Origin: an uncultured Bacilli bacterium
Lineage (GTDB): Bacteria; Bacillota_I; Bacilli_A; RF39; UBA660
Assembly (NCBI GenBank): GCA_934153675.1
Contig: CAKPFG010000001.1
Location: forward strand, 124,001-188,000
Direction of reading: 5' to 3'
Length of the DNA: 64,000 bases
Of this stretch, positions 1-9,673 are shown one piece after another. The notes beneath the pieces were generated by a model. That model was given only the letters and a program-made list of their open reading frames with translations. It was not told where the DNA came from and ran no database searches. The position numbers and the translations under genes were made by a program. Position 1 is the first letter of the stretch. Every line of letters starts with the position of its first letter.

Positions 1-204
1 ACCACATGTTTTATAAATGGTTTAATTATGTTTATTGTTATTTATTTTTTAGGTAATTTATTAGGAGTTGGTGTGTTTACGACTATTATTCAAATTATTG
101 TGGGAATATTGATTTATACAATTTTATCTAAAATTTTTAAAATTTCTATTCAAGAGGAGATGTCTAAAATATGTTTACAAAAACTACATATAAAAAGAAA
201 ATAA
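1..204 (+). CDS. C-terminal end of a multi-pass membrane protein, probably a polysaccharide flippase (Wzx type); 5'-truncated by the window edge
   Basis: Frame 1 is open from the first base to a TAA at 202-204, giving 67 residues. Two hydrophobic stretches (about residues 4-22 and 25-48) are followed by a short basic tail ending HIKRK. A long hydrophobic C-terminus with a small charged tail, directly upstream of and overlapping by 34 nt a glycosyltransferase of a polysaccharide locus, fits the last two helices of a Wzx/PST-type flippase that moves lipid-linked repeat units across the membrane. The family call rests on hydropathy and context; no diagnostic motif is visible in this fragment, and another membrane protein such as a polymerase is possible. 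Confidence 0.55.
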   Translation, partial: TTCFINGLIMFIVIYFLGNLLGVGVFTTIIQIIVGILIYTILSKIFKISIQEEMSKICLQKLHIKRK

Positions 205-1142
205 GTGTAATAGTGCCGGTATACAATGTAGAATTATATTTAGATAAATGTTTAAATTCTATTGTTTCACAGGATTTTGATGATTATGAAATAGTAATTG
301 TTAATGATGGCAGTACAGATAACAGCCAAAAAATCATAGATAAATATGCCAAACAATATCCTAATTTAGTTAAAAGCTTTGAAAAAGTAAATGGAGGTTT
401 ATCGTCTGCTAGAAATTATGGAATTAAAAATAGTATTGGAAAATATTTAATGTTTGTTGATAGTGATGATTATATAGATCAATCAGCACTAAAAAAAATA
501 TATAATTGTGTACTTAAAGATGATTCAGATATTGTTGTATATAATTATTACAATGTAAAAAACGGTCAATGTTTGAAAAATCCTGGCTATATTTCTAATT
601 GCTTTTCAAATTTTGAAAAATATATAGTAAATCAACCATCAGCATGTAATAAATTAATTCGTGCATCTATATTTAAAAACAATAATATTTATTTTCCAGA
701 GGGAAGATATTATGAAGATTTAGGTACTATGCCAATACTTTCTATTTATGCTAATAAAATATCATTTTTAGATGATTATTTGTATTATTATATTCAAAGA
801 GAAAATTCTATAATGCATAGAAAAAAATATAACAAAAAAATGGAAGATATTTTTATCATATTGGATAATATAAGTTATATATATGAAAAGCATAATTTGT
901 ATAATAAATATTTTTCAGAGATAGAGTATTTATATATAAATCATTTACTTAGAGCAGCTAGTATTAGATTTTTAGATTATAAAAAATATGATATGATAGA
1001 TAAAATAAGAAAAATTATGAAAGAAAAGTATCCAAAATTTACAAAAAATAATTATTTTAAAATGTATGGTGTTAAACAAAAATTTATGTGTAGGTTATTA
1101 TATAGTGGACATTATAAATTAGTAGAGTTGCTCAGAAAATAG
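171..1142 (+). CDS. Family 2 glycosyltransferase (surface polysaccharide synthesis)
   Basis: A cytosolic GT-A fold glycosyltransferase that should add one sugar from a nucleotide donor to a lipid-linked repeat unit. The N-terminus has the family signature ISVIVPVYN (residues 11-19), the nucleotide-binding NDGSTD (45-50) and the metal-binding acidic DSDD (97-100). A YYEDLGTMP segment near residue 183 fits the usual C-terminal ED motif of capsule GT2 enzymes. At 323 residues it has normal length. A GAGGAG box lies 11 nt before the ATG. It overlaps the preceding membrane protein, which suggests translational coupling in one operon. Donor and acceptor sugars cannot be read from the sequence. Confidence 0.9.
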   Translation: MFTKTTYKKKISVIVPVYNVELYLDKCLNSIVSQDFDDYEIVIVNDGSTDNSQKIIDKYAKQYPNLVKSFEKVNGGLSSARNYGIKNSIGKYLMFVDSDDYIDQSALKKIYNCVLKDDSDIVVYNYYNVKNGQCLKNPGYISNCFSNFEKYIVNQPSACNKLIRASIFKNNNIYFPEGRYYEDLGTMPILSIYANKISFLDDYLYYYIQRENSIMHRKKYNKKMEDIFIILDNISYIYEKHNLYNKYFSEIEYLYINHLLRAASIRFLDYKKYDMIDKIRKIMKEKYPKFTKNNYFKMYGVKQKFMCRLLYSGHYKLVELLRK

Positions 1143-1150
1143 GTGATAGT

Positions 1151-3526
1151 ATGAAAGAAAAAATTTTTAACAAATGGTTAGTACTTTTTATTTTAATTCA
1201 ACCATTATTTGACGTTATAACATCTTTTATGACTAAATTTGGTATAAGTGTAACTGTTGGAATTTTTGTTAAAATTATAATTTTAGGTTTAATGGTATTT
1301 TATTTATTGATTGTTGATAAAAATAAGCGAAAACTAAATTTTTTATGTATAGGATTAATATTTATTTTTTGTATCGGCAATCTTTGTTGTAATTATCATA
1401 AAATGCAAGCTAGTTTTGTTTCGTATGCTGGATATTTAATGAAGTATATTTATTTTTTGATTACTTTATTATACTTTATTAAATGGAATCAAAATGGTCA
1501 TATGATTAAATTAAACGAATTAAGAATTCCATTTGTTATTATTGCTTTGACAATGTTTTTATCTTGGATAACAGGAAGTGCTTTTGATACTTATTTGGCA
1601 TCTAGTGGGAAAAGTGGAACATCAGGTTGGTTTTTTTCGGGTAATGAAATTGGAGCTTTACTTAGTATAATTTTTCCAATAACATTGTATAATGCTTTTT
1701 ATAATCCTAAAAGTCATAAGTGGGAAATAGTTGTTGCAATAATTATTGGTATTGCATTGTTGACTCTTGGAACAAAAGTTGGTCTGCTTGGTTATTTTTT
1801 AACTATTTTTGGCTATTTAGTTTATAGAATTTTAACTATTAAAAATTATAAATTTGATTATAGATTTGCAATTTGTATAGTAGTGTTATTAATTCCACTT
1901 TTTATGTGGAAAAATATTCCTGCTATTCATAATACACAAATGAAGTATGAGGTTTTAGATATTGACAACGAAAATATTACTAAAGAAGAAAAAAAAGAAC
2001 GAATGAATTATTTAATCTATAGTGGGCGCAATAGGTATGTTTCTCAAATGATAGAAAAAAGAAAAAATATAAATATTTTAGAAATGGTTTTTGGAACATT
2101 TTATTTAAGATCTGATAATACAATTTTAATTACTGAACAAGATTTGTATGATATTTATTTTCTGTTTGGTATATTTGGATTTTTAATGTTTATTGTTTCG
2201 TTTATATATTTATTATTCAATTGTTTGAAAAATTGTTTTAAAAAAATAAAGGTAAAAATCTTTGATATTAAATTAATTTTATGTTTACTTAGTTTAATTT
2301 TGGGTATAGGAGTTTCTATAATGTCAGGACATACTATACTTGCTCCAAGTGTTAGTACTTTTTTGCTTATAATTTTTATCAATTTTTATGCTAGATGTTT
2401 TGAAAAAAAGGAAAATACTAAAGAGAATTTATTAATTGGTTCTGTACACTTAGAAATAGGGGGTATTGAAAGAACTTTAATTAGTTTATTAAAAAATATT
2501 AACTATAAAAAATATAATGTTGATTTGATGCTTTTAAAACCAAGTGGAGCGTTTTTTGATGAAATTCCACAAGAAGTTAATGTAATTACACCTTATAATT
2601 CCAAACTAATGAAAAAAATAGTTTCAACTAATAATTTTATTTGTAAGATTATAAAACATTTATGTTTTAATTATATAACAGGTAAAATATTTTCAACTAA
2701 CAAAAATTATAAAACAGCAATTTCTTATTCTGGTTATTATTCTTTTGTTGATATGTATGTTGGCAGTAGCAATGCTTCTAAAAAAATAATTTGGGTTCAT
2801 ACGGATGTTAAATATTTATATGATCATGATTTAAAATATCAAAAGAAATTCAATAGGGTTAAAAATAAATATAATAAGTTCAATTTAATTGTTGGTGTAA
2901 GTGAGGGTGTGAAAGAAAGCTTTGAAAGCATTATGCCAAAATATAAAGGCAAGGTTACTTATTTGTGGAATTTATTGAATTTTGATGATCCAAATAAAAC
3001 TATCAATTTAAAATTGAGTGGAAAATGTAAAATAATAGCTGTTGGAAGATTATGTACACAAAAAAGATTTGATAAGATTATTAAGGCCCTTACTTTAGTT
3101 AAAGAAGATGTTATTGTTTATATTGTTGGTGATGGAGTATTAAAAGAACAGTTAGTAGATCTTGCCCATAAAGAAAAAGTTGATAATAAAATTGAATTTT
3201 TAGGAGCTCTTAATAATGTTACAAGTGTCATTAAACAAGCTGATTTATTTTTATCAACCTCAGATTTTGAAGGTTTACCAACGGTTCTTATGGAAGCTTT
3301 ATTATGCAATGTTCCTATTGTTGCTACTGATGTTTGTGGTAATAATGATATTTATAAATACATAGCTCCTAAGGGAAGTATGATTCTTTGTAAAAATGAT
3401 ATTGCTTCTATCAGCAAAGCTATAACTATGGCATGTCATGGAAAAACAAGCAAGAATTTTAAATTTGATGTAAAAAAATATAATCAAAATATTTTAAAAA
3501 AATTTTATAAATTAATAGGTGATTAA
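1151..3526 (+). CDS. Fusion of an O-antigen ligase/polymerase-like membrane domain with a family 4 glycosyltransferase
   Basis: Residues 1 to about 415 form a polytopic membrane domain of the O-antigen ligase/Wzy polymerase kind, with a large loop around residues 260-330. Residues from about 425 to the end are a GT-B glycosyltransferase: the domain opens with LLIGSVHLEIGGIERTL, typical of GT4 enzymes, and has the C-terminal donor-site E-x7-E stretch in EGLPTVLMEALL near residues 705-716. These two activities, polymerising or ligating repeat units and adding a sugar, are usually on separate polypeptides. The reading frame runs through the junction without any internal RBS or stop, so the fusion is real in this sequence. 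The next gene starts directly after the stop. Confidence 0.85.
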   Translation: MKEKIFNKWLVLFILIQPLFDVITSFMTKFGISVTVGIFVKIIILGLMVFYLLIVDKNKRKLNFLCIGLIFIFCIGNLCCNYHKMQASFVSYAGYLMKYIYFLITLLYFIKWNQNGHMIKLNELRIPFVIIALTMFLSWITGSAFDTYLASSGKSGTSGWFFSGNEIGALLSIIFPITLYNAFYNPKSHKWEIVVAIIIGIALLTLGTKVGLLGYFLTIFGYLVYRILTIKNYKFDYRFAICIVVLLIPLFMWKNIPAIHNTQMKYEVLDIDNENITKEEKKERMNYLIYSGRNRYVSQMIEKRKNINILEMVFGTFYLRSDNTILITEQDLYDIYFLFGIFGFLMFIVSFIYLLFNCLKNCFKKIKVKIFDIKLILCLLSLILGIGVSIMSGHTILAPSVSTFLLIIFINFYARCFEKKENTKENLLIGSVHLEIGGIERTLISLLKNINYKKYNVDLMLLKPSGAFFDEIPQEVNVITPYNSKLMKKIVSTNNFICKIIKHLCFNYITGKIFSTNKNYKTAISYSGYYSFVDMYVGSSNASKKIIWVHTDVKYLYDHDLKYQKKFNRVKNKYNKFNLIVGVSEGVKESFESIMPKYKGKVTYLWNLLNFDDPNKTINLKLSGKCKIIAVGRLCTQKRFDKIIKALTLVKEDVIVYIVGDGVLKEQLVDLAHKEKVDNKIEFLGALNNVTSVIKQADLFLSTSDFEGLPTVLMEALLCNVPIVATDVCGNNDIYKYIAPKGSMILCKNDIASISKAITMACHGKTSKNFKFDVKKYNQNILKKFYKLIGD

Positions 3527-4600
3527 ATGAAAAAAATGATTATTTATATGCCAAAATTATCAGTTGGTGGTATGGAGAAAGCTTTGTTAAATCTTTTAAA
3601 TTTTAGTGATTTAACTAAAATTTATGAAATTGAATTATTTTTGGGTTATGTTTTAGAAAAAGAATATTTAAAATTAATTCCTAAAAATGTAAAAATAGTT
3701 ATTTGTTGCAAAAAAAAGTGGAATATTTTAGGAAAAATAAAGGCATATTTTAAAATGAACTTAAAAAGAATAAAGATTTTACTTAAAGTTGATAAATATG
3801 ATGTAGCTATATCTTACGCATATCAACACGCTATTTTGGCTTCCTTAGCTAGAATGTCATCAAAAAATAATATTATCTTCGTTCACAATAATTTACTTTT
3901 AGCTCGTTCAAAAAAACAAATAGATTGCATAAAATTTGATAAATTTAGTAAAGTTATTTGTGTTAGTAATGATGCAAAAAAAGCTTTTTATCATTGCTTT
4001 CCTAAATATGACGGTAAAGTAGAGGTTATAAATAATTATATTGATGGTGATCATATAATAGAAAGTGCTAAAGAAGAAATTAACTTTGAATATGAAAAGC
4101 CAGTTTTTATTAATATTGCTAGACACGAAGAAAAATCTAAAAAAATTTCTAGAATTATTAAAGCTGCAAAACTTTTAAAAGAAAAAAAGTACATCTTTTC
4201 TATTCTTTTAATTGGTGATGGTAAAGATCATCAAATGTATAAAAAAATGATTGAAGAAAATGGTTTAACAGACGTCATAAAACTTCTTGGAAAACAAGTT
4301 AATCCATACAAATATTTAATTAAAAGTAACGCTTTTATTTTATCTTCTGCTTATGAGGGGTATGGAATAGTTATAGATGAGGCTAGAATTTTAAACGTTC
4401 CAGTCATTTCTACTGACGTTGCAGATGCCAAAAAGATTTTAAAAACTGGTTTTGGAATTTTATGCGATAATTCTTCTGAAGGAATTTATCAGGGAATAAA
4501 AAAATATTTAGATGAAGGTTATATTATAAAAAAAACTTTTGATTATAAAGCTTTTAACCGAAAAATAACTAGCCAATTAAATCGTTTTATAGAGGAGTAG
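3527..4600 (+). CDS. Family 4 glycosyltransferase
   Basis: A GT-B glycosyltransferase of 357 residues, presumably cytosolic and acting on the lipid-linked repeat unit. The N-terminus reads MPKLSVGGMEKALLNLL, the acceptor-side glycine motif of GT4, and the C-terminal donor site has the E-x7-E pattern in YEGYGIVIDEARI near residue 275. It resembles the C-terminal half of the preceding fusion protein, which suggests local duplication. The ATG abuts the preceding TAA with no gap, and the start is supported by this coupling rather than by a separate strong RBS. Substrates are not predictable. Confidence 0.9.
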   Translation: MKKMIIYMPKLSVGGMEKALLNLLNFSDLTKIYEIELFLGYVLEKEYLKLIPKNVKIVICCKKKWNILGKIKAYFKMNLKRIKILLKVDKYDVAISYAYQHAILASLARMSSKNNIIFVHNNLLLARSKKQIDCIKFDKFSKVICVSNDAKKAFYHCFPKYDGKVEVINNYIDGDHIIESAKEEINFEYEKPVFINIARHEEKSKKISRIIKAAKLLKEKKYIFSILLIGDGKDHQMYKKMIEENGLTDVIKLLGKQVNPYKYLIKSNAFILSSAYEGYGIVIDEARILNVPVISTDVADAKKILKTGFGILCDNSSEGIYQGIKKYLDEGYIIKKTFDYKAFNRKITSQLNRFIEE

Positions 4601-4603
4601 TTT

Positions 4604-5074
4604 ATGAAAAAGAAAAAAGTAATGTTTATTTCTAGTGTAGGTGGACATTTAACACAATTATTAGAATTAAGGGAAATATTTGATAATTATGATTATATTT
4701 TAGTTACTGAAAAAACTGGTGTTACTAAGAATATGATTAATAAATATAATATGGAATATTTAGTTTATGGTTCTAGAAAGTATTTGTTTAAGTACTTATT
4801 TATATTCTTATTTAATATATTTAAAAGTTTGTTTCTATTTATAAAATATAGGCCTAAAGTTATAGTTACTACCGGTACTCATACTGCTGTTCCTATGTGT
4901 TATATTGGAAGATTATTTGGTAGAAAAGTAATATTTATTGAAAGTTTTGCTAAAAGGACAAGTCCTACTTTGGCAGGTAGGTTAGTTTATCCTATTGCAA
5001 GTACCTTTGTAGTTCAATGGGAAAGTATGTTAAAATATTATCCAAAAGCACATTATTGGGGAGGTATTTATTAG
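4604..5074 (+). CDS. PssD/Alg14-like membrane-anchoring subunit of a split glycosyltransferase
   Basis: The 156-residue protein matches the PssD/Cps14F/Alg14 family: SSVGGHLTQLLELRE at residues 10-24, a hydrophobic segment at about 65-85, VIVTTGTHTAVP and a C-terminal ending in HYWGGIY. In this family the protein anchors and activates the catalytic PssE/Alg13-like partner, which is encoded immediately downstream; together they form a GT28-type enzyme that transfers a sugar (GlcNAc, Gal or Glc in known cases) to a lipid carrier at the membrane. The stop TAG shares its G with the GTG start of the partner, so the two subunits are translationally coupled, as expected for a heterodimer. Confidence 0.9.
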   Translation: MKKKKVMFISSVGGHLTQLLELREIFDNYDYILVTEKTGVTKNMINKYNMEYLVYGSRKYLFKYLFIFLFNIFKSLFLFIKYRPKVIVTTGTHTAVPMCYIGRLFGRKVIFIESFAKRTSPTLAGRLVYPIASTFVVQWESMLKYYPKAHYWGGIY

Positions 5075-7065
5075 TGATTTTAGTAACATTAGGTACTCAA
5101 AAAGAACAATTTACAAGATTGTTAGATTATATTGAAAATTCGAATATTGATGATGAGATTATTGTACAAGCTGGTCATACTAAATATGATAGTAAAAAAA
5201 TGAAAATTTTTGATTTTATTCCTTATGAAAAAATGAATGAATATATTGATAAATCAGATATAATAATTACTCATTCAGGTACAGGATCAGTTTTAATGCC
5301 ATTAAAAAAAGGAAAAAAAGTGATAATTTGTGCAAGACTTAAAAAGTATGGGGAGCATGTGGATGATCATCAGCAACAATTAGCAGATATTTTTAAAGAA
5401 GAAGGGTATGTACTTGAATTAAATGAAAATAATTCACTGGATGATTTAATGGAAAAAATAAAAAGTTTTAAACCAAAAAAATATGAAAGCAATACAGAAA
5501 ATTTTAAGAAAAACTTGAAAAAAGAGATAGATATTACTAATTCTACAAATATTAAAAAAAAAATTAATAATCCCATTTTTATTAATACATTAATTATATT
5601 TTTTTCCTTTTTGTTAATTTCCTTTTTTGTTCCTTTAACTGGGGATGATTGGACCAATGCAAATTTTCATACAAATAATATTTTAAAAATAATTAGTATA
5701 GCTTATGATAAATATTTTTTATATGAAGGAAGATTCATGAGTCGTATATTTGTATTATTTTTTACAAATACTAAATATTTATGGAATATTTTTAATGCAA
5801 TTATGGTGTCGGTATTTTATAATTTTTCTATGAAAATTATTAAGCCTAAGCATCTTACATTTATATCATTGTTATATGTTTTTTCTATGATTATGGTAGA
5901 AAATACAGTGTTTACTCAAAGTTATTTATGGGTTACTGGGAATATGACTTATTATTTACCCATGTTTTTATTTTTAATATATATTTATTCTATAAAAAAA
6001 ATCTTTGATAATGAATTCAAATTTAATAAATTTGTTATAATAATTTCAATAATTCTTAATATATTAATTCCTACTATGGTAGAACATGTAAGTGTAGCGC
6101 TTGTGTGTGCTAATATATTATTGTTATTATATTCAAGTATTAATGAAAAGAAACTTAATAAACTGTTTTTCGTTAATTCCATTATTTCTATTATAGGATT
6201 TTTAATTATTTATTTATCACCGGGAGCTAAAATAAGGACCCAAACAACACTATTTTATAATTATTCTTTAATGCATAAAATACAAGAAAATATTCCTAAT
6301 TTTGTTAATTATACGTATGTATCAAATACAGTTTTACTTATTTTGTTACTTATGTTAATCGTATTATTCATTAACAAACATATAAAAGGTATAAAAAAAA
6401 TAGTCACAATTGTAGTACTATCTATTGTTCCAGTATTAACAATTATATATCGATTGTTAGGCTTATTATCTTGTTACAGTAATAAGATTAATTATATTTT
6501 AAGTAAACTTTCTTTTTTATCTAATTCAAATTCTATATTTATAATAGTATTTTGGATATTAATTTCATTGTTATTAATTTATATAAACTTAATATATATA
6601 AGGGATACAAAAAATTATAAAGCATTTTTTTTCTTTACAATTGGTATGATTGCTAATTTGTCTATGCTACTTTCACCTATATGGGGTGGAAGAACTTCAT
6701 TATTTACTATCATTATGCTGAGTATCAGTTTATTAATTCTAGTAGATAATTATAATTTTAATATCAAAAAACAATTGAATATATTTTTATATATAATATT
6801 TATTAGCTATATAACCATATTATTAGTTTTATATAACAGTGTCTATAGACAACAAAATTTTAGGGAAAAATCTATATCTAAACAGGTTAATAGTGAAATA
6901 AATATTATTACGATAGAAAGATTCCCTGAAGATGTATTATGGAACTCAAATGCTTGGAATAAATTTCATGAAAACTCATTTAAAACGTATTATGGTATTA
7001 ATTCTGATGCAGAAATTAATCGAACAAGGGTAGATTATAAGTATAGATTGTTATACAGGAGGTAG
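5074..7065 (+). CDS. PssE/Alg13-like glycosyltransferase fused to a polytopic DUF6056-like membrane domain
   Basis: Start chosen at GTG 5074: a GGGGAGGT box ends 8 nt upstream, the GTG overlaps the stop of pssD by one base, and the product then begins MILVTLGTQ, the normal PssE start. An ATG 57 nt upstream lies inside pssD and is not used. Residues 1 to about 140 form the GT28 C-like donor domain, with HSGTGSVLMPL as the nucleotide-sugar loop. From about residue 165 to 660 there are 10 or more transmembrane segments, beginning with a helix and PLTGDDWTN, which recalls DUF6056 proteins (large GT-C-like membrane proteins). PssE is normally ~160 residues and free-standing, so the covalent link to a 500-residue membrane domain is unusual. 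Confidence 0.85.
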   Translation: MILVTLGTQKEQFTRLLDYIENSNIDDEIIVQAGHTKYDSKKMKIFDFIPYEKMNEYIDKSDIIITHSGTGSVLMPLKKGKKVIICARLKKYGEHVDDHQQQLADIFKEEGYVLELNENNSLDDLMEKIKSFKPKKYESNTENFKKNLKKEIDITNSTNIKKKINNPIFINTLIIFFSFLLISFFVPLTGDDWTNANFHTNNILKIISIAYDKYFLYEGRFMSRIFVLFFTNTKYLWNIFNAIMVSVFYNFSMKIIKPKHLTFISLLYVFSMIMVENTVFTQSYLWVTGNMTYYLPMFLFLIYIYSIKKIFDNEFKFNKFVIIISIILNILIPTMVEHVSVALVCANILLLLYSSINEKKLNKLFFVNSIISIIGFLIIYLSPGAKIRTQTTLFYNYSLMHKIQENIPNFVNYTYVSNTVLLILLLMLIVLFINKHIKGIKKIVTIVVLSIVPVLTIIYRLLGLLSCYSNKINYILSKLSFLSNSNSIFIIVFWILISLLLIYINLIYIRDTKNYKAFFFFTIGMIANLSMLLSPIWGGRTSLFTIIMLSISLLILVDNYNFNIKKQLNIFLYIIFISYITILLVLYNSVYRQQNFREKSISKQVNSEINIITIERFPEDVLWNSNAWNKFHENSFKTYYGINSDAEINRTRVDYKYRLLYRR

Positions 7066-7067
7066 TA

Positions 7068-8696
7068 ATGTTTAACAAGATGAAAGTAATAAAGTCGTTT
7101 AAATATACTAATTATTTTATTTTATTGTTTTTTGTAATTATAATATCCCTGCCTTTATTTTATAATGGAATAATTCAAGGACATGATTTGAGATTTCATC
7201 TATCAAGAATAATTTCAATATCAGATGGTATAAATAATGGTAATTTTTTAAGTTATATACATAGTGGATATTTGAATAATTATGGTTATGCAAATGGTTT
7301 ATTTTATAGCAATATCTTTCTTTATTTGCCTGCATTTTTAAAAAGTTTAGGATTAAGTGTTATTAATTCTTATAAAATATTTTTATTTTTGTGTAATTTG
7401 AATACTTCCTTATCAATGTACTATTGTGTAAATAAAGTTTTCAAAAATAAAAAAATTGCTTTGATTTCATCTATACTTTATTTAATGAATCCATATAGAG
7501 TGTGTGATGTATATGTAAGAGCAGCAGTAGGGGAAATCTTATCATTTATTTTTATACCTTTTGTTTTGCTTGGCATATATGATTTTTTAACCAATAATGG
7601 TAAAAGATGGAAATATTTAACTATAGGTTTTTCTGGCCTTATTTTATCTCATATAATTAGCACAATAATTATGTTGTGTCTTTGTTTAATTATATTTTTA
7701 ATATGGTATAAAAAAATATTGAATAAAGAAGCTATAAAAAATTTAATTATATCTGGCTTGGTTTGTATTCTGTTAATTTCCTTTTATATTTTTCCAATGT
7801 TAGAACAGTGTTTGAGTAATAAATTTATTGTTAATACAAATACTATTCATTCAGATATATATAGTCATACGGTTCCCTTTTTACAAATATTTTCTGGAAT
7901 ACCTCATTGGTATAATGGAATATTTATACCATCAGGAATAGGTTTTTTGCTAACGTGTTTATTAATGCTTAGGATAAAGATTAATAAGTTTAAATTTCAG
8001 AAAATATGTGATATTTTAATCGTTGTTGGAATAATCAGTACTTTATTTGTAACTGATATTATACCTTGGAATACTTTAAATTTATTTTCAATTTTACAAT
8101 TTCCTTGGAGAATATATATATGTTCAGTACCATTTTTGATAATTGCATCTTCTATAATATTATATGAATACAGTAATAAATATAAGAAGAAAGCTGATAG
8201 ATTTATTTTATTTATATTAATACTTTCTATTGTTACTCCAGTTTATATTATATACAATCAGTATAGTCAGGAATACATTTGGAAAAACTATGAAGATTAT
8301 AATTTAGGTGGTAAAGAATATATACCAAAAAACGTTGATATTAATTTACTTAAAGAACGTGGAGAAGTGGTAACATCCAATAATAACATTGATATTAATT
8401 TTAATAGAGTTAAGAATAAGATAGAGGTAAATTATTCAAATAATAAGTATGATAATACTTATCTAGAGTTGCCATTATTATATTATAAAGGATATTATGC
8501 AATTAACGGTTATAATGTTCAAGCTGGAAAAAATGGTGTTGTGAGAGTTTATATATTAGGTAACAATGGAAAAGTTACTGTATATTATAAGGGTACTAAG
8601 GTTGCTAAAATATCAAGTATTGTTACTATTATTTCTATACTCGGTATTTTAATTATAAAAATAGTGAAAGGAGTAAAAAAACATGAAAAAAGATAA
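7068..8696 (+). CDS. Polytopic membrane protein, YfhO/PTPS-related (GT-C-like) family
   Basis: A 542-residue protein with about ten transmembrane helices and a C-terminal extracytoplasmic beta-rich domain (about residues 405-505) followed by one last helix. The first loop carries GHDLRFHLSRI (near residues 38-48), an acidic-histidine first-loop motif seen in YfhO and 'PTPS-related' membrane proteins, which are regarded as GT-C-type glycosyltransferases using a polyprenyl-linked sugar outside the membrane. An AGGAGG box is 4-9 nt before the ATG. The downstream GtrB-like gene overlaps by 14 nt. GtrB-like enzymes make polyprenyl-phosphate-sugar, so this protein is a good candidate for the enzyme that uses that donor. 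That pairing is inference from gene order. Confidence 0.75.
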   Translation: MFNKMKVIKSFKYTNYFILLFFVIIISLPLFYNGIIQGHDLRFHLSRIISISDGINNGNFLSYIHSGYLNNYGYANGLFYSNIFLYLPAFLKSLGLSVINSYKIFLFLCNLNTSLSMYYCVNKVFKNKKIALISSILYLMNPYRVCDVYVRAAVGEILSFIFIPFVLLGIYDFLTNNGKRWKYLTIGFSGLILSHIISTIIMLCLCLIIFLIWYKKILNKEAIKNLIISGLVCILLISFYIFPMLEQCLSNKFIVNTNTIHSDIYSHTVPFLQIFSGIPHWYNGIFIPSGIGFLLTCLLMLRIKINKFKFQKICDILIVVGIISTLFVTDIIPWNTLNLFSILQFPWRIYICSVPFLIIASSIILYEYSNKYKKKADRFILFILILSIVTPVYIIYNQYSQEYIWKNYEDYNLGGKEYIPKNVDINLLKERGEVVTSNNNIDINFNRVKNKIEVNYSNNKYDNTYLELPLLYYKGYYAINGYNVQAGKNGVVRVYILGNNGKVTVYYKGTKVAKISSIVTIISILGILIIKIVKGVKKHEKR

Positions 8697-9624
8697 AATA
8701 TCTATTATAGTTCCTTGTTATAATGAAGCAGAGTGTCTAGAATTATTTTATAAGGAATTAAAAAGAAATTTGGATAAATTAAAAAATACCAATTATGAAA
8801 TTATATTTATAAATGATGGTTCAACAGATAAAACATTAGAAATTTTAAAAGATTATAGCAAAAAAGATAGTGGTATTAAATATGTTTCTTTTTCTAGAAA
8901 TTTTGGAAAAGAGTCTGCTATGTATGCAGGGTTAAAAAATTCAACGGGGGATTATTTAGCTATAATGGATGCAGATTTACAAGACCCTCCATCTTTGTTA
9001 CCTAAAATGTTAAAATTAATTAAAGAAGAAGGATATGATTGTGTAGGAACTAGAAGATTTACACGTAAAGGGGAGCCCCCAATTAGAAGCTTTTTCTCTC
9101 GTTTGTTTTATAAAATAATTAATAAAATATCAAAAACTAATATTGTAGATGGTGCAAGAGATTATAGGCTTATGACCAGACAAATGGCTAATGCAATCTT
9201 AGAAATGTCTGAGTATAATAGATTTTCTAAAGGTATATTTGGTTGGGTAGGATTTAATACTAAATGGTTAGCTTATGAAAATGTAAAAAGAGCAGCTGGT
9301 AAAACTAAATGGAATTTTTGGAAATTATTTTTATATTCTTTAGAAGGTTTTGTTTCATTTTCTACGGTTCCTCTTACATTTGCATCTATATTTGGAATTC
9401 TATTTATATTTATATCATTTATCGTTATTTTATTTATTATCATAAAAACATTATTATTAGGTGATCACACTAGTGGTTGGCCAAGCCTTGTGTGTATAAT
9501 ATTTTTTGTGAGTGGAATTCAATTATTTTGTATTGGTGTTGTTGGACAGTACCTATCAAAAATGTATCTTGAGGTAAAAAAAAGACCTATTTATATAGTA
9601 AAAGAAACAAATATAGATATATAA
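8683..9624 (+). CDS. GtrB/DPM1-like polyprenyl-phosphate glycosyltransferase (family 2)
   Basis: Residues 5-230 form a GT2 domain: ISIIVPCYNE, INDGSTD, the metal-binding IMDADLQDPP near residue 95, and the R-rich substrate loop around VGTRRFTRKGEPP. Two C-terminal transmembrane helices (about 225-250 and 265-290) are the GtrB arrangement. The family transfers a hexose from UDP- or GDP-sugar to undecaprenyl phosphate on the inner membrane face. The start is an ATG preceded by GAAAGGAG inside the end of the upstream membrane protein gene. A GtrA flippase-like gene is found 8 kb away at 17743. Sugar identity is unknown. Confidence 0.9.
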   Translation: MKKDKISIIVPCYNEAECLELFYKELKRNLDKLKNTNYEIIFINDGSTDKTLEILKDYSKKDSGIKYVSFSRNFGKESAMYAGLKNSTGDYLAIMDADLQDPPSLLPKMLKLIKEEGYDCVGTRRFTRKGEPPIRSFFSRLFYKIINKISKTNIVDGARDYRLMTRQMANAILEMSEYNRFSKGIFGWVGFNTKWLAYENVKRAAGKTKWNFWKLFLYSLEGFVSFSTVPLTFASIFGILFIFISFIVILFIIIKTLLLGDHTSGWPSLVCIIFFVSGIQLFCIGVVGQYLSKMYLEVKKRPIYIVKETNIDI

Positions 9625-9673
9625 TAAAAAATAATCAAGCGTAGTTTAATACTTTTAAATTAAGGAGGTAAGT

